From positions 1 through 44,579 of the forward strand of contig JAIPFP010000020.1 of assembly GCA_021736575.1 (NCBI GenBank): a DNA stretch of 44,579 nt, read 5' to 3'. The position numbers were made by a program, and so were the translations under genes. This stretch comes from Pirellula sp. (GTDB lineage Bacteria > Planctomycetota > Planctomycetia > Pirellulales > Pirellulaceae). Below are positions 34,650 through 42,180 of this stretch, piece by piece (the stretch's first letter is position 1; every line of letters begins with the position of its first letter). Under the pieces are notes generated by a model that was given only the letters and a program-made list of their open reading frames with translations, was not told the DNA's origin and did not search any database.

Positions 34650-36608
34650 ATGGGAACCAACAAAAAACGGTCGGATAAGACAACTAACTTCTCGGGTAGG
34701 CAATCTTCTCAAGCCTCCGATGAATCATCGATTCGAAGTGATGGCGAGTCCGATGACTACGACGTGGATACGGACGCAGATAAGACCAGTTTTAGTTTTC
34801 TTGATCCATCCACCAAAACCGATTCGATCGGCTCATTGGGGCATTACGAGATTCTGCGTGTACTCGGCAAAGGAGCCTTTGGGATTGTTTTCAAAGCCTT
34901 TGATGAGAAATTACATCGCGTTGTAGCGGTTAAAGTAATGGATCCACAATTGGCCGCTACGTCGCCACCACGCAAACGCTTTCTGCGCGAGGCTCGTTCG
35001 GCGGCAGCGATCAAGCACGAGAACATTGTGCAGGTCTACAGCGTTGAGGAGCAACCGCTTCCGTATATGGTCATTGAATACATTGATGGGCTCACGCTTC
35101 AAGAAAAACTTGATGGGAACGGTCCGCTCGCTACAAACGAAATTATTTTCTTGGGTTATCAAATCGCGAGCGGATTGGCAGCCGCGCACGCCAACGGACT
35201 GATTCACCGCGACATCAAACCCGGAAACATTTTGCTGGAACGAGGAACTCAGCCAAAAGTAAAAATCGCAGACTTTGGTTTGGCTAGAGCGGCTGACGAT
35301 GCCAGCATGACCCGCACTGGCCTGATCTCAGGGACGCCTCTTTACATGTCACCCGAACAAGCATTGGGAAAGAAACTTGATCATCGCTCTGATTTGTTCA
35401 GTCTTGGCAGCGTCCTCTATCAGATGGCATGCGGACGGGTACCGTTCCGAGCACCGACCGCTATTGCAGTCCTTGGTCGAGTCGCCAGTGATACGCCGCG
35501 ACCAATGCAAGACATTGTTCCGGAAGTACCTGATTGGCTGGTCGCGATCGTGAACAAGCTTCACGCAAAAAATCCTGAGGACCGGTTTCGATCGGCGAAC
35601 GAGGTTGTTGACTTGTTCGATCGATATCAAAACGAGATTCAATTGCATGGAAAGGTGCAATCATTCGTTGCAGCAAGCAAATCTAAGCGACAGACCAACG
35701 CAGCGACTTCAGATGGGTCAAAGATTAAGAATGCATTTGCATCCACTTCTCCCAAGCTTTTATGGCTTGCGATTTCCGCAGTCGCAATCCTGGCTCTTGT
35801 TTTATCGATACCGCTTTTTTTGCAAAGTTGGAAGCAGCGAATCACGAACGTAGATCCAAAGGGACAAACATCTGGATTAGCATCATCAAAAACTTCTGAT
35901 TCGGTATCGAGTATAGTAGTTTCCCCGTCAGACAGGTATGGCTGGCCTGCCGATGCTCCGCGGCTGGCGGTCTCGCCGTTCAACAACGAACAAGCCAAGC
36001 AGCATCAGGAGTCGTGGGCGAAGTACCTAAGTGTACCGGTTGAGTACACCAACTCCCTTGGAATGAAGTTCATGCTGATCCCGCCTGGTGAGTTCATGAT
36101 GGGTAGTGCACCAGACAAAATCACATCGTCTCTACAGTCAGCAGGAAACGACGTCTTATGGCAGGAGTCTATCCAGAGCGAGGGTCCCCGGCACAAAGTC
36201 ATTTTGACGCGAGCTTACTACTTGGGAGTCCATGAAGTGACACAGGGGCAATTTGAACAGGTCCTTGGGAAAAACCCTTCCAGCTTCTGTCCCTCCGGAA
36301 TAAGCAAAGATGTAATCGCTGGGATGGATACATCAGGCTTTCCGGTAGAACGTGTAAGTTGGGACGAGGCGACCAAGTTTTGCTCCAAGCTTGATGAAGT
36401 TGAGAAGCTGACAGGGCGGACTGGGTACCATCTCCCGACGGAGGCGCAGTGGGAATTCGCTTGCCGCGCCGGAGCAACTAATGATTTTTGGATCGGTGAG
36501 AACGACGATGACCGACTGCAAGCTGCATGGACTTACACTAACTCCGGCTTGCGTACTCATGCCGTTGGCGAGCTTAGGGGCAATCCCTTCGGGCTATCGC
36601 GGCATTGA
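34650..36608 (+). CDS. Ser/Thr protein kinase with truncated FGE/sulfatase-modifying domain
   Basis: A 652-residue membrane kinase. After a polar N-terminus the kinase domain runs about 68-330: glycine loop 'LGKGAFGIVFKA', 'VVAVKVMD' Lys, 'LIHRDIKPGNILLE' catalytic loop, 'KIADFGLARA' and 'SGTPLYMSPEQALG'. All catalytic residues are present. One transmembrane helix ('LLWLAISAVAILALVLSIPL', about 370-390) separates it from an external formylglycine-generating-enzyme-like domain starting near 463 ('NSLGMKFMLIPPGEFMMGS', 'EVTQGQFEQVLGKNPSSF', 'VERVSWDEATKFCSKL', 'YHLPTEAQWEFACRAG'). The chain stops at 'GNPFGLSRH', just where the family continues with 'D.HGNVWEW', so about 70-90 residues with the core of the FGE fold are missing. 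Kinase activity may survive. Confidence 0.9.
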   Translation: MGTNKKRSDKTTNFSGRQSSQASDESSIRSDGESDDYDVDTDADKTSFSFLDPSTKTDSIGSLGHYEILRVLGKGAFGIVFKAFDEKLHRVVAVKVMDPQLAATSPPRKRFLREARSAAAIKHENIVQVYSVEEQPLPYMVIEYIDGLTLQEKLDGNGPLATNEIIFLGYQIASGLAAAHANGLIHRDIKPGNILLERGTQPKVKIADFGLARAADDASMTRTGLISGTPLYMSPEQALGKKLDHRSDLFSLGSVLYQMACGRVPFRAPTAIAVLGRVASDTPRPMQDIVPEVPDWLVAIVNKLHAKNPEDRFRSANEVVDLFDRYQNEIQLHGKVQSFVAASKSKRQTNAATSDGSKIKNAFASTSPKLLWLAISAVAILALVLSIPLFLQSWKQRITNVDPKGQTSGLASSKTSDSVSSIVVSPSDRYGWPADAPRLAVSPFNNEQAKQHQESWAKYLSVPVEYTNSLGMKFMLIPPGEFMMGSAPDKITSSLQSAGNDVLWQESIQSEGPRHKVILTRAYYLGVHEVTQGQFEQVLGKNPSSFCPSGISKDVIAGMDTSGFPVERVSWDEATKFCSKLDEVEKLTGRTGYHLPTEAQWEFACRAGATNDFWIGENDDDRLQAAWTYTNSGLRTHAVGELRGNPFGLSRH

Positions 36609-36718
36609 ATCAGTTGCGGTTTCGATCAATCTACAATCTCACCAACGTGCGTGATGAAATCGCAAATCTGGAATAAACGAGCAAAAAAGCCCTTCTGAGT
36701 AAGCCGTTCGAATAACAC

Positions 36719-36850
36719 ATGACTGCAAATACCTTTCTTCACATTGGATCAACCAAGCTTCGCATTTTGTCGGGCGAGGATGACGAGCTTGTGAACGAAG
36801 GCATGTATGTGATGTCACAATCATTTGTGAGTCCCCTGACTTTCCGTTAG
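36719..36850 (+). CDS. Short ORF, possible N-terminal fragment of a conserved hypothetical gene
   Basis: ATG 36719 to TAG 36848-36850 encodes 43 residues. The first part ('FLHIGSTKLRILSGEDDELV' then 'NEGMY') reads like protein rather than chance. It resembles, from memory, the start of a small family with 'ELVNEGMYGKAL' followed by a 'CEDWGWWV' motif. Here that continuation is replaced by 'VMSQSFVSPLTFR', suggesting a broken gene. No ribosome site is obvious. Confidence 0.3.
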   Translation: MTANTFLHIGSTKLRILSGEDDELVNEGMYVMSQSFVSPLTFR

Positions 36851-36890
36851 AATGAGACGTTGCAGCAAAAGCAAGCTCGGATACCAACAC

Positions 36891-36913
36891 GCTCCGGTTT
36901 GACACGCCGGAGC
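36891..36913. repeat. Hairpin repeat with TTTGACACG loop, copy B
   Basis: GCTCCGG, loop TTTGACACG, CCGGAGC: a perfect 7-bp stem. It shares its loop and downstream CAGGACA with the copy at 32325-32347, while the stem differs in a compensated way. Confidence 0.8.
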
Positions 36914-37237
36914 ACGCGAGCGGACGGCCAAATGCTCAGGACACGCACTCCTGTGCTCGCAGCTTTAGAATTTGGACGTGCTTTGAATTGCAGTACAGAC
37001 TGTCGCCACTCGAGCCGACCGGCACAGCGATAAAAACGCCTACAACTATTTTAAGTGTCGTCTCGGAACTGGCGTGGCAAGACGCGGACTGCATCAACAA
37101 CACGCATTACCTCGATTCCCTCGGCGTGAGGCTGGCGGATCGCAGTCGAATACGTCGAGATGACGGCGCAGTGTGAATGATGAAAGGAACACGATGAATT
37201 GGGCAGTTCTGCGCATGGGTTGCGAACAAGGCGCGGA

Positions 37238-37790
37238 TTAAAAGTCCCACTTTCTCGATTTTTCGCTTCCCTTGAGTTCGACGCGGTCGAGCTCCACCGG
37301 CGCGCTCTGAGCGGGGAGATAGAGGCGGAAGATGCCGAGCGGGCCGGTTGCGGGAATGTCCGCACTGATGTCTTGCCAGTCGCCAGCGGAGATTTGAAAA
37401 TGCACGCACTGCGTATTTCCGCCACTAGGAATCCACTCTGCTTTGCCCGCTCCGCCCATGGTGCTCCGAACGCGGAAACTCACTTTCGCAGGTCCGTCGA
37501 TACCCGCTCCGACCCCGAGGAACGGCGCGTCGCCTTTGCCCGTCATCGTCACGATTCCATCTTTCACCACAGTCTCGCAACTGCGCGCCTTCCAGCCTTG
37601 GAGTGGGTCTACGTCGGCGGCTGCTTTGGTATTGGGCTTCTTTACCTCGGCAGCCAAGATCCGTCCATCCGAAGTCATCCGCCATGATGAAGAGGATATT
37701 CGGTTTCCCAGGCTGAGTTGCGTCGGCGGAGAACAATGTGGCAGGCGACGTCAGGAGTAACGTGGCGAGAAGGAGGAAGGCTTTTTTCAT
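37238..37790 (-). pseudogene. Sulfatase remnant: start and tail joined by an internal deletion
   Basis: The minus strand from ATG 37790 encodes a signal peptide ('MKKAFLLLATLLLTSPATLF') and the first sulfatase block 'KPNILFIMADDFGWTDLGC', then turns into arginine-rich nonsense. In another frame, starting in the same place (about 37678), an orderly sequence runs to 37238: 'DPLQGWKARSCETVVKDGIV', 'APFLGVGAGIDGPAKVSFRV' and 'GIFRLYLPAQSAPVELDRVE'. This resembles the beta-sandwich C-terminal region found after some planctomycete sulfatase domains. The catalytic Cys motif and almost all of the roughly 400-residue enzymatic core are missing. A deletion of over 1 kb with a frame change near 37665-37690 explains this. 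No active product is expected. Confidence 0.78.
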
Positions 37791-37876
37791 CGGATGGATG
37801 GGGTGCGGCATGGCATGGAATGGGATAGTTCGTTACGGCAGAACTTTTTGCACGGTGACTTCGAGTTTCTTGCGAT

Positions 37877-38120
37877 TCAGGGAAATACTTTGCTCTTCGC
37901 GTCGCAGCCGGACAGGAGGTCGCGGACTTCGTCTTCGTTCATGCCGTTGATGATACCTGGTGGCATGAGCGATGTGGATGAGGCTTTGCGGCTTTTGAGC
38001 TCGGTGATTTCGACTTAGGTGATTTCGACTTGGGTGATTTTGACTTGGGTGATTTTGACTTCGGTGATGTAGTTGAGGTTGGCAGGGTTGGGGAAGTAGC
38101 CTGCCAGACAATTGCGGTCA
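37877..38120 (-). pseudogene. C-terminal remnant of a PVC-type heme-binding protein
   Basis: One minus-strand frame reads 'LAGYFPNPANLNYITEVKIT', then repeats of VKITQ, a TAA, then 'ELKSRKASSTSLMPPGIING' and 'MNEDEVRDLLSGCDAKSK' before TGA at 37877-37879. The second half matches the tail of planctomycete cytochrome-like heme-binding proteins ('SREASKTSLMPPGLLNGL.EDEVRDL'). The heme motif and main domain are absent, and the normally non-repetitive linker is replaced by a 15-bp tandem repeat with an in-frame stop. It lies directly upstream of the sulfatase remnant on the same strand, so both may derive from one lost operon. Confidence 0.65.
38003..38062. repeat. 15-bp tandem repeat (four units)
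   Basis: Four units of GGTGATTT(C/T)GACTT(A/G/C) occupy 38003-38017, 38018-38032, 38033-38047 and 38048-38062; a fifth partial unit GGTGAT follows. It lies inside the heme-binding-protein remnant, encoding a V(K/E)ITQ-like pentapeptide on the minus strand. Confidence 0.9.
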
Positions 38121-38371
38121 ATTGTGGCCCCGAATGGGTAGCTCAATCCCGAATCTGACCCCTCCGATTACGGGGCCGAGCTAAGGGGCCGGGATTTCCG
38201 AATATGGGGGGCGTGCTGGCGTCGTGGGAAAGGTGTTGATGTAGAATTGGCAAATGGCAACCTTCATCAGTCCCGCCTGGTCTTCCTACGCCCTTTCTAC
38301 TTGCCTGCTCCTTCCTACCAGCAGTTCCTTCCTACCATCCGTTTCTCCACTTACTTAAAGCGAATTTCCCG

Positions 38372-40326
38372 ATGAGTTCTACTCGCAGCTTGTTATTGTT
38401 CTTCATGGCCGTTTGCATGTTTTCATTCGCTCCGATTCCGGACACGCAAGCGGGAGTGGGCGATCCGCAAGTCGCGACGAATCATACTTGGTATCCCGGC
38501 GAACTGGCTTGTTCCACTTTCGAACGTTTGCAAAAGACGCAAGCGATCATGTTTGAAGCGGCCACGGGGCGGCGACCTACGACGGACGAAGAACGTGTGC
38601 TGGCATCTTGGTTGTGGCGGAACACTCACTACTGGCATGGCGAACAAGGTACCGAAGACTTGTGGGGCCGCGGCATCTCGAACGATTCCGACTCCGCGAC
38701 TCGTGAATACTGGACCGGCTTGTTCGCCCACGGTTTTGCACTTTGCGGCACGACGCATTCTCAGTGGACGGCCGAAATGCAGCATTTGCTGGGGCACAAT
38801 CGAGCTCGAGTCGCCGGAGTGTCGGGGCACAATTCGTTCGAAGTCTTCCTAAGAGGTGGTGCTTATCGCGACGGACGCTGGGCGCTGCTCGACCATGACA
38901 TCTCCACGGTAATCTTTGACCCTCAGGGACAACGCTTGCTGTCGATTAACGAGATTAAGGGAGGTAAGCTGGCTCTTACTAAGGAACAAACCACTGCACC
39001 GAAGCAACAGGGGTGGCCCGTCTGCGGATTGCATCCTGAGGACGGCAACTGTTATGACACGTTTCAGACCGCAGAGTATCTTGCGGGTTATGCGGGTCCG
39101 CCCCCGATGGTTCATCTGCGGCGCGGAGAAACGCTCCGGCGGTACTTGAAGCCAGGGTTGGAGGATGGCAAGACTTACGTTTTCTGGGGGCGCAACTATC
39201 AAACCGATGGCATTCCTGGGCCGGAGCGTGCGCGCACTTGGGTCAACCAGCCTGAAAAACTGTACGGTTCAACGAGCGGCGCGGGATATCGCCCGGGCCA
39301 ATCTCGGTTTGCCAATGCCGTTTATACGTACCGACCGAACTTTGCCAATGGGGACTATCGCGAAGGGGTGACGAGTGAAAGCGACCAGCAAGTGACCTTC
39401 GAGTTCAACTCGCCGTACATCATCGCTGCGACACCGGCATCGAGCGAAGCGTGGGGCGTCTATGAACCGGGCTGTCGCAACGGCTTGGTGATCCAGTCTT
39501 CCAAACCAATCGTGGTCTCCGTTTCGATAGATCGCGGGCTGAGCTGGAAACAAGTTGTCGCGCAGGCGGCCGACCTAACGTACACGATCGACTTGACCGA
39601 TTTCGCGAAAGGCCATCGTCAGTACTGGTTGCGATTCGAATCGAGCGCCGCTGAACTTGAGGGGAGTGACCTGAGGATCACGACCGTCTGCCAAGCGAAC
39701 TCGTCGATCATTCCTCGGTTGACAGACAACGGGAGCGTTGTTCAGTTCCAATCGTCGGGGCTTGCCCTGGAAAGTGCTGGTCCAAACATAGCTCAAGCTG
39801 CGCAGCACATTGTTGAAGGGAAGTTTGATTCGCCGCGCGTCACGTTGCAACTTGCTGCGCCGCGCAAGTCGACACTTGCACAGGTCTATGCCGCCACGCA
39901 CGCCGCGTCTTCCAACCCCCGTCGCCCGATTTTACTTATCGCATCGAGTATTCGGTCGACAGTGGCAAGTCTTGGTCGGACATGGTCCAAGATTGGCGGA
40001 TCACGCGACAGGGCGAACAGCCGGCGGACTTTTGGTCGCAGAGCTTCTGCTGGGGATCCGCGAATCTTCCGGAGACGGCCAGCGGTGTTCAAGTTCGCTT
40101 CCGCAACGACGGCGGCAAGCGGAACTTGCGGGCCGAAGTCCATTTGGCTTATCGGCTCCCGCGTGAAGATGCCACGCGAGTGACCTTTCACTGGAAGGAC
40201 CACTCGGGGCTGCATACAGAAGATCAAACGTTTGCACCGGGGGTTCCAGCGGGGAAGCCAGTCTGGAAATTGGCGACCGGGACCGGTGTCGAAACGTTGT
40301 GGGTCGAGTATGCGCCCGAACCTTGA
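38372..40326 (+). pseudogene. Exported transglutaminase-like protein with a single-base frameshift
   Basis: From ATG 38372 a signal peptide ('LLLFFMAVCMFSFAPIPDTQA') is followed by a domain with a transglutaminase-like triad: Cys in 'HGFALCGTTHSQW' (about residue 131), His in 'VSGHNSFEVFLRGG' (about 153) and Asp in 'WALLDHDIST' (about 170). Beta-rich regions follow ('YIIAATPASSEAWGVY', 'LVIQSSKPIVVSVSIDRGLS'). At 39916-39920 there is a run of five C. The first frame then degrades into Arg/Ser-rich sequence to 40183, while the neighbouring frame continues sensibly ('PDFTYRIEYSVDSGKSWSDM' .. 'GTGVETLWVEYAPEP') to 40326. Adding one C to the run restores one 651-residue protein, so this is either a fresh mutation or a sequencing error. 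The substrate is unknown. Confidence 0.8.
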
Positions 40327-40397
40327 TTTGTCTGGCCAACTTCATTCGAAGGGTCCACTTATCTGAGTTCCGCGCTGTTTTAATCCGCATTAATCCC

Positions 40398-40571
40398 AAC
40401 CCGACGCGTTAGCGAGGGACGGTCTGCCCCTCACTAACCGGCTTGTTGCTTTAATACTTTTCCAGATGCATTTCGTTTAACAGTCAGCTGTAGGCGTACT
40501 GTCAAAGCCGCAAAGTACGCCTTCGGCTGACTGTTAAACGACTAAAGCAACAAGCCGTCACGCGTCGGGTT
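40398..40571. mobile_element. 174-bp nested inverted-repeat element (MITE/REP-like)
   Basis: The outer ends are perfect 12-bp inverted repeats (AACCCGACGCGT at 40398-40409, ACGCGTCGGGTT at 40560-40571). Inside them, CGGCTTGTTGCTTTA (40439-40453) pairs with 40543-40557. Further in, GTTTAACAGTCAGC (40475-40488) pairs with 40526-40539, and AGGCGTACT (40492-40500) pairs with 40514-40522. The whole could fold into one long interrupted hairpin. No ORF lies inside, and I see no clear target-site duplication. The rest of the 40327-40671 gap shows no gene. It sits between the convergent transglutaminase-like and sulfatase genes. Confidence 0.8.
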
Positions 40572-40671
40572 GTGATATAGCCTTTCCCTATACCAAATCC
40601 ACTAAATCAGCAGTCTCCCCGAGACCAGGGCGAGGGGAGCAACATCAAAAGATGTGGGTAAAGATGAGGAT

Positions 40672-42051
40672 TCATGGTGCGGCGATTTTGGGTGTCCAGT
40701 GAGCGTCTAGCTTATTGCGCAGCGCATTGACGACTTCCGGATGGTTGCTGGTGAGGTTGGTTAATTCCTCTGGGTCGGCTTGCAGATCATAAAGCATCGG
40801 CTGCGCGTCCTGGAGTGTTGCTTGTAGGTCTGGCTTCAAGTAATCATCGCGTGGGATCGTTTTCAGCGTCCCCTCGGCCTGAAACGTGCGGGGAAGGATG
40901 AGACGCCAACGACCGTCGGTGACCCATCGCCACAATACGTTTGCTGCCGGATCATCGAGGGTTTGCGAACGAATGGTGAAGCACTCGCCGTAGACAAACT
41001 CCCGCGACTTCACGGCCTGGACATCCAGTAGATTGACGCCTCGCAAATTTTCAGGAACTGGCAAACCGAGCGCTGTAAGTAGTGTAGGTAGCACGTCGAT
41101 CGACGATGCCAAGGACTCGCTTTTTGCAGGTGCCACCCGGCCCGGCCAACGCACCATAATCGGAGTGCGATGACCGGCATCGAAGGGTGTCGTCTTGTTG
41201 CGAGGAGCGAAACCCGCACTGGTTTCCGACTGCACCCAGCCGTTGTCCGTCACATAGATCACGATCGTGTTCTGGGCTAGACCCTCGCGATCCAGATAGC
41301 CGAGCAACTCACCGCAGGTTTCATCGAACCATTCGCACATGGCCCAGTAACGAGCGATATGGGGCGAGTCGGTCTTGTCCTCATATTTCTTGAACAGACG
41401 CTCCGGTGGCGTGTGCGGGGAGTGCGGCATGAAAGGTGCGTACCATAGCATGAAGGGCTTCTGCTGCTGGCATGCATCGGCAACGAAGTCATAAATCGGT
41501 TGCATGCCTTCCCGGCCAATTTTCAATCCCGCATCGCCATGACGCGATCCTTTGGTCATGCCATGGGTAAAACCACCACGGCTGAAGTCACCTTGCCACC
41601 ATTTGCCTGTTTGAAAACTCAAATAGCCCTCGCGGGAGAGCAACCGAGGCAGAGTCGGCACTTGGTCTAAGGCTGAGTTCCATTGGTCAGTCAGTGCGGG
41701 CGTTGATCCTCGCGAGTTCTTTACGGAATCAGGTACGGCAGGGGGATCATTGGCGGTAATCTTGTGTTGATGCGGATACATACCGGTGATGATCGTGGCC
41801 AAGCTCGGGCAGCAGACACTCGTCGGAACGAATCCGCGTGGAAAGGTGAGGCTCTGCGACGCCAGCTTGTCTAAGTGAGGCGTTTGGACGTGTGGATGTC
41901 CCATGAAACCGTAGTCGCCAGCACCTTGGTCGTCTGAGATAATCAAGACGATGTTGGGTCGGGTCGGTTTGTCGTCGGTGGCGAGCAATGACGCTATCGG
42001 AAGTACAAATAGCAAAGCCGCGAGAGTGAGAATCGTATGCATTCGGACCAT
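40672..42051 (-). CDS. Sulfatase (arylsulfatase family) with Leu in place of the motif Arg
   Basis: About 459 residues from ATG 42051, where a signal peptide begins ('MVRMHTILTLAALLFVLPIA'); the frame is open to 42117. The metal-binding start is 'RPNIVLIISDDQGAGDYGF', the active-site block 'VPTSVCCPSLATIITGMYPH', then 'TGKWWQGDF', 'PFMLWYAPFMPHSPHTPP', 'TIVIYVTDNGW' and the closing 'LYDLQADPEELTNLTSNHPE'. Sulfatases of type S1 use Cys in C-x-P-S-R, which is converted to formylglycine; here the motif is C-C-P-S-L. Other residues of the fold are intact, so a functional subfamily with this variant is likely. It is second in a minus-strand pair with the FAD-dependent oxidoreductase. Confidence 0.92.
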   Translation of the reverse strand: MVRMHTILTLAALLFVLPIASLLATDDKPTRPNIVLIISDDQGAGDYGFMGHPHVQTPHLDKLASQSLTFPRGFVPTSVCCPSLATIITGMYPHQHKITANDPPAVPDSVKNSRGSTPALTDQWNSALDQVPTLPRLLSREGYLSFQTGKWWQGDFSRGGFTHGMTKGSRHGDAGLKIGREGMQPIYDFVADACQQQKPFMLWYAPFMPHSPHTPPERLFKKYEDKTDSPHIARYWAMCEWFDETCGELLGYLDREGLAQNTIVIYVTDNGWVQSETSAGFAPRNKTTPFDAGHRTPIMVRWPGRVAPAKSESLASSIDVLPTLLTALGLPVPENLRGVNLLDVQAVKSREFVYGECFTIRSQTLDDPAANVLWRWVTDGRWRLILPRTFQAEGTLKTIPRDDYLKPDLQATLQDAQPMLYDLQADPEELTNLTSNHPEVVNALRNKLDAHWTPKIAAP

Positions 42052-42180
42052 AATATCAGATTTGACTCCCATAGACGAGACTTTAGGGCCGTTCCCGCCA
42101 ACGCCCACAGTTCTCATGAACTAACTCTTGGATGACGCTTGATCCCAGCTGAGCTGCGGGCGTTCGTCAATCGCAAAGGT

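Larger units (their letters stand above)
36609..37237. other. Gap with one short ORF and one hairpin repeat
   Basis: After the truncated kinase gene this region holds the short ORF at 36719-36850 and the hairpin at 36891-36913, both listed separately. No continuation of the FGE domain ('HGNVWEW') is found in any frame here. The rest shows nothing I can support. Confidence 0.5.

Noticed and set aside
36639..36905. An 88-codon minus-strand ORF downstream of the kinase
   Set aside because: Antisense to the more protein-like short ORF at 36719, with no motif.
36988..37425. Open frames on both strands between 36988 and 37425
   Set aside because: They overlap the sulfatase remnant or have no protein-like character; no start context.
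40398..40571. Insertion sequence with transposase
   Set aside because: Only 174 bp and no coding frame, so at most a non-autonomous element.
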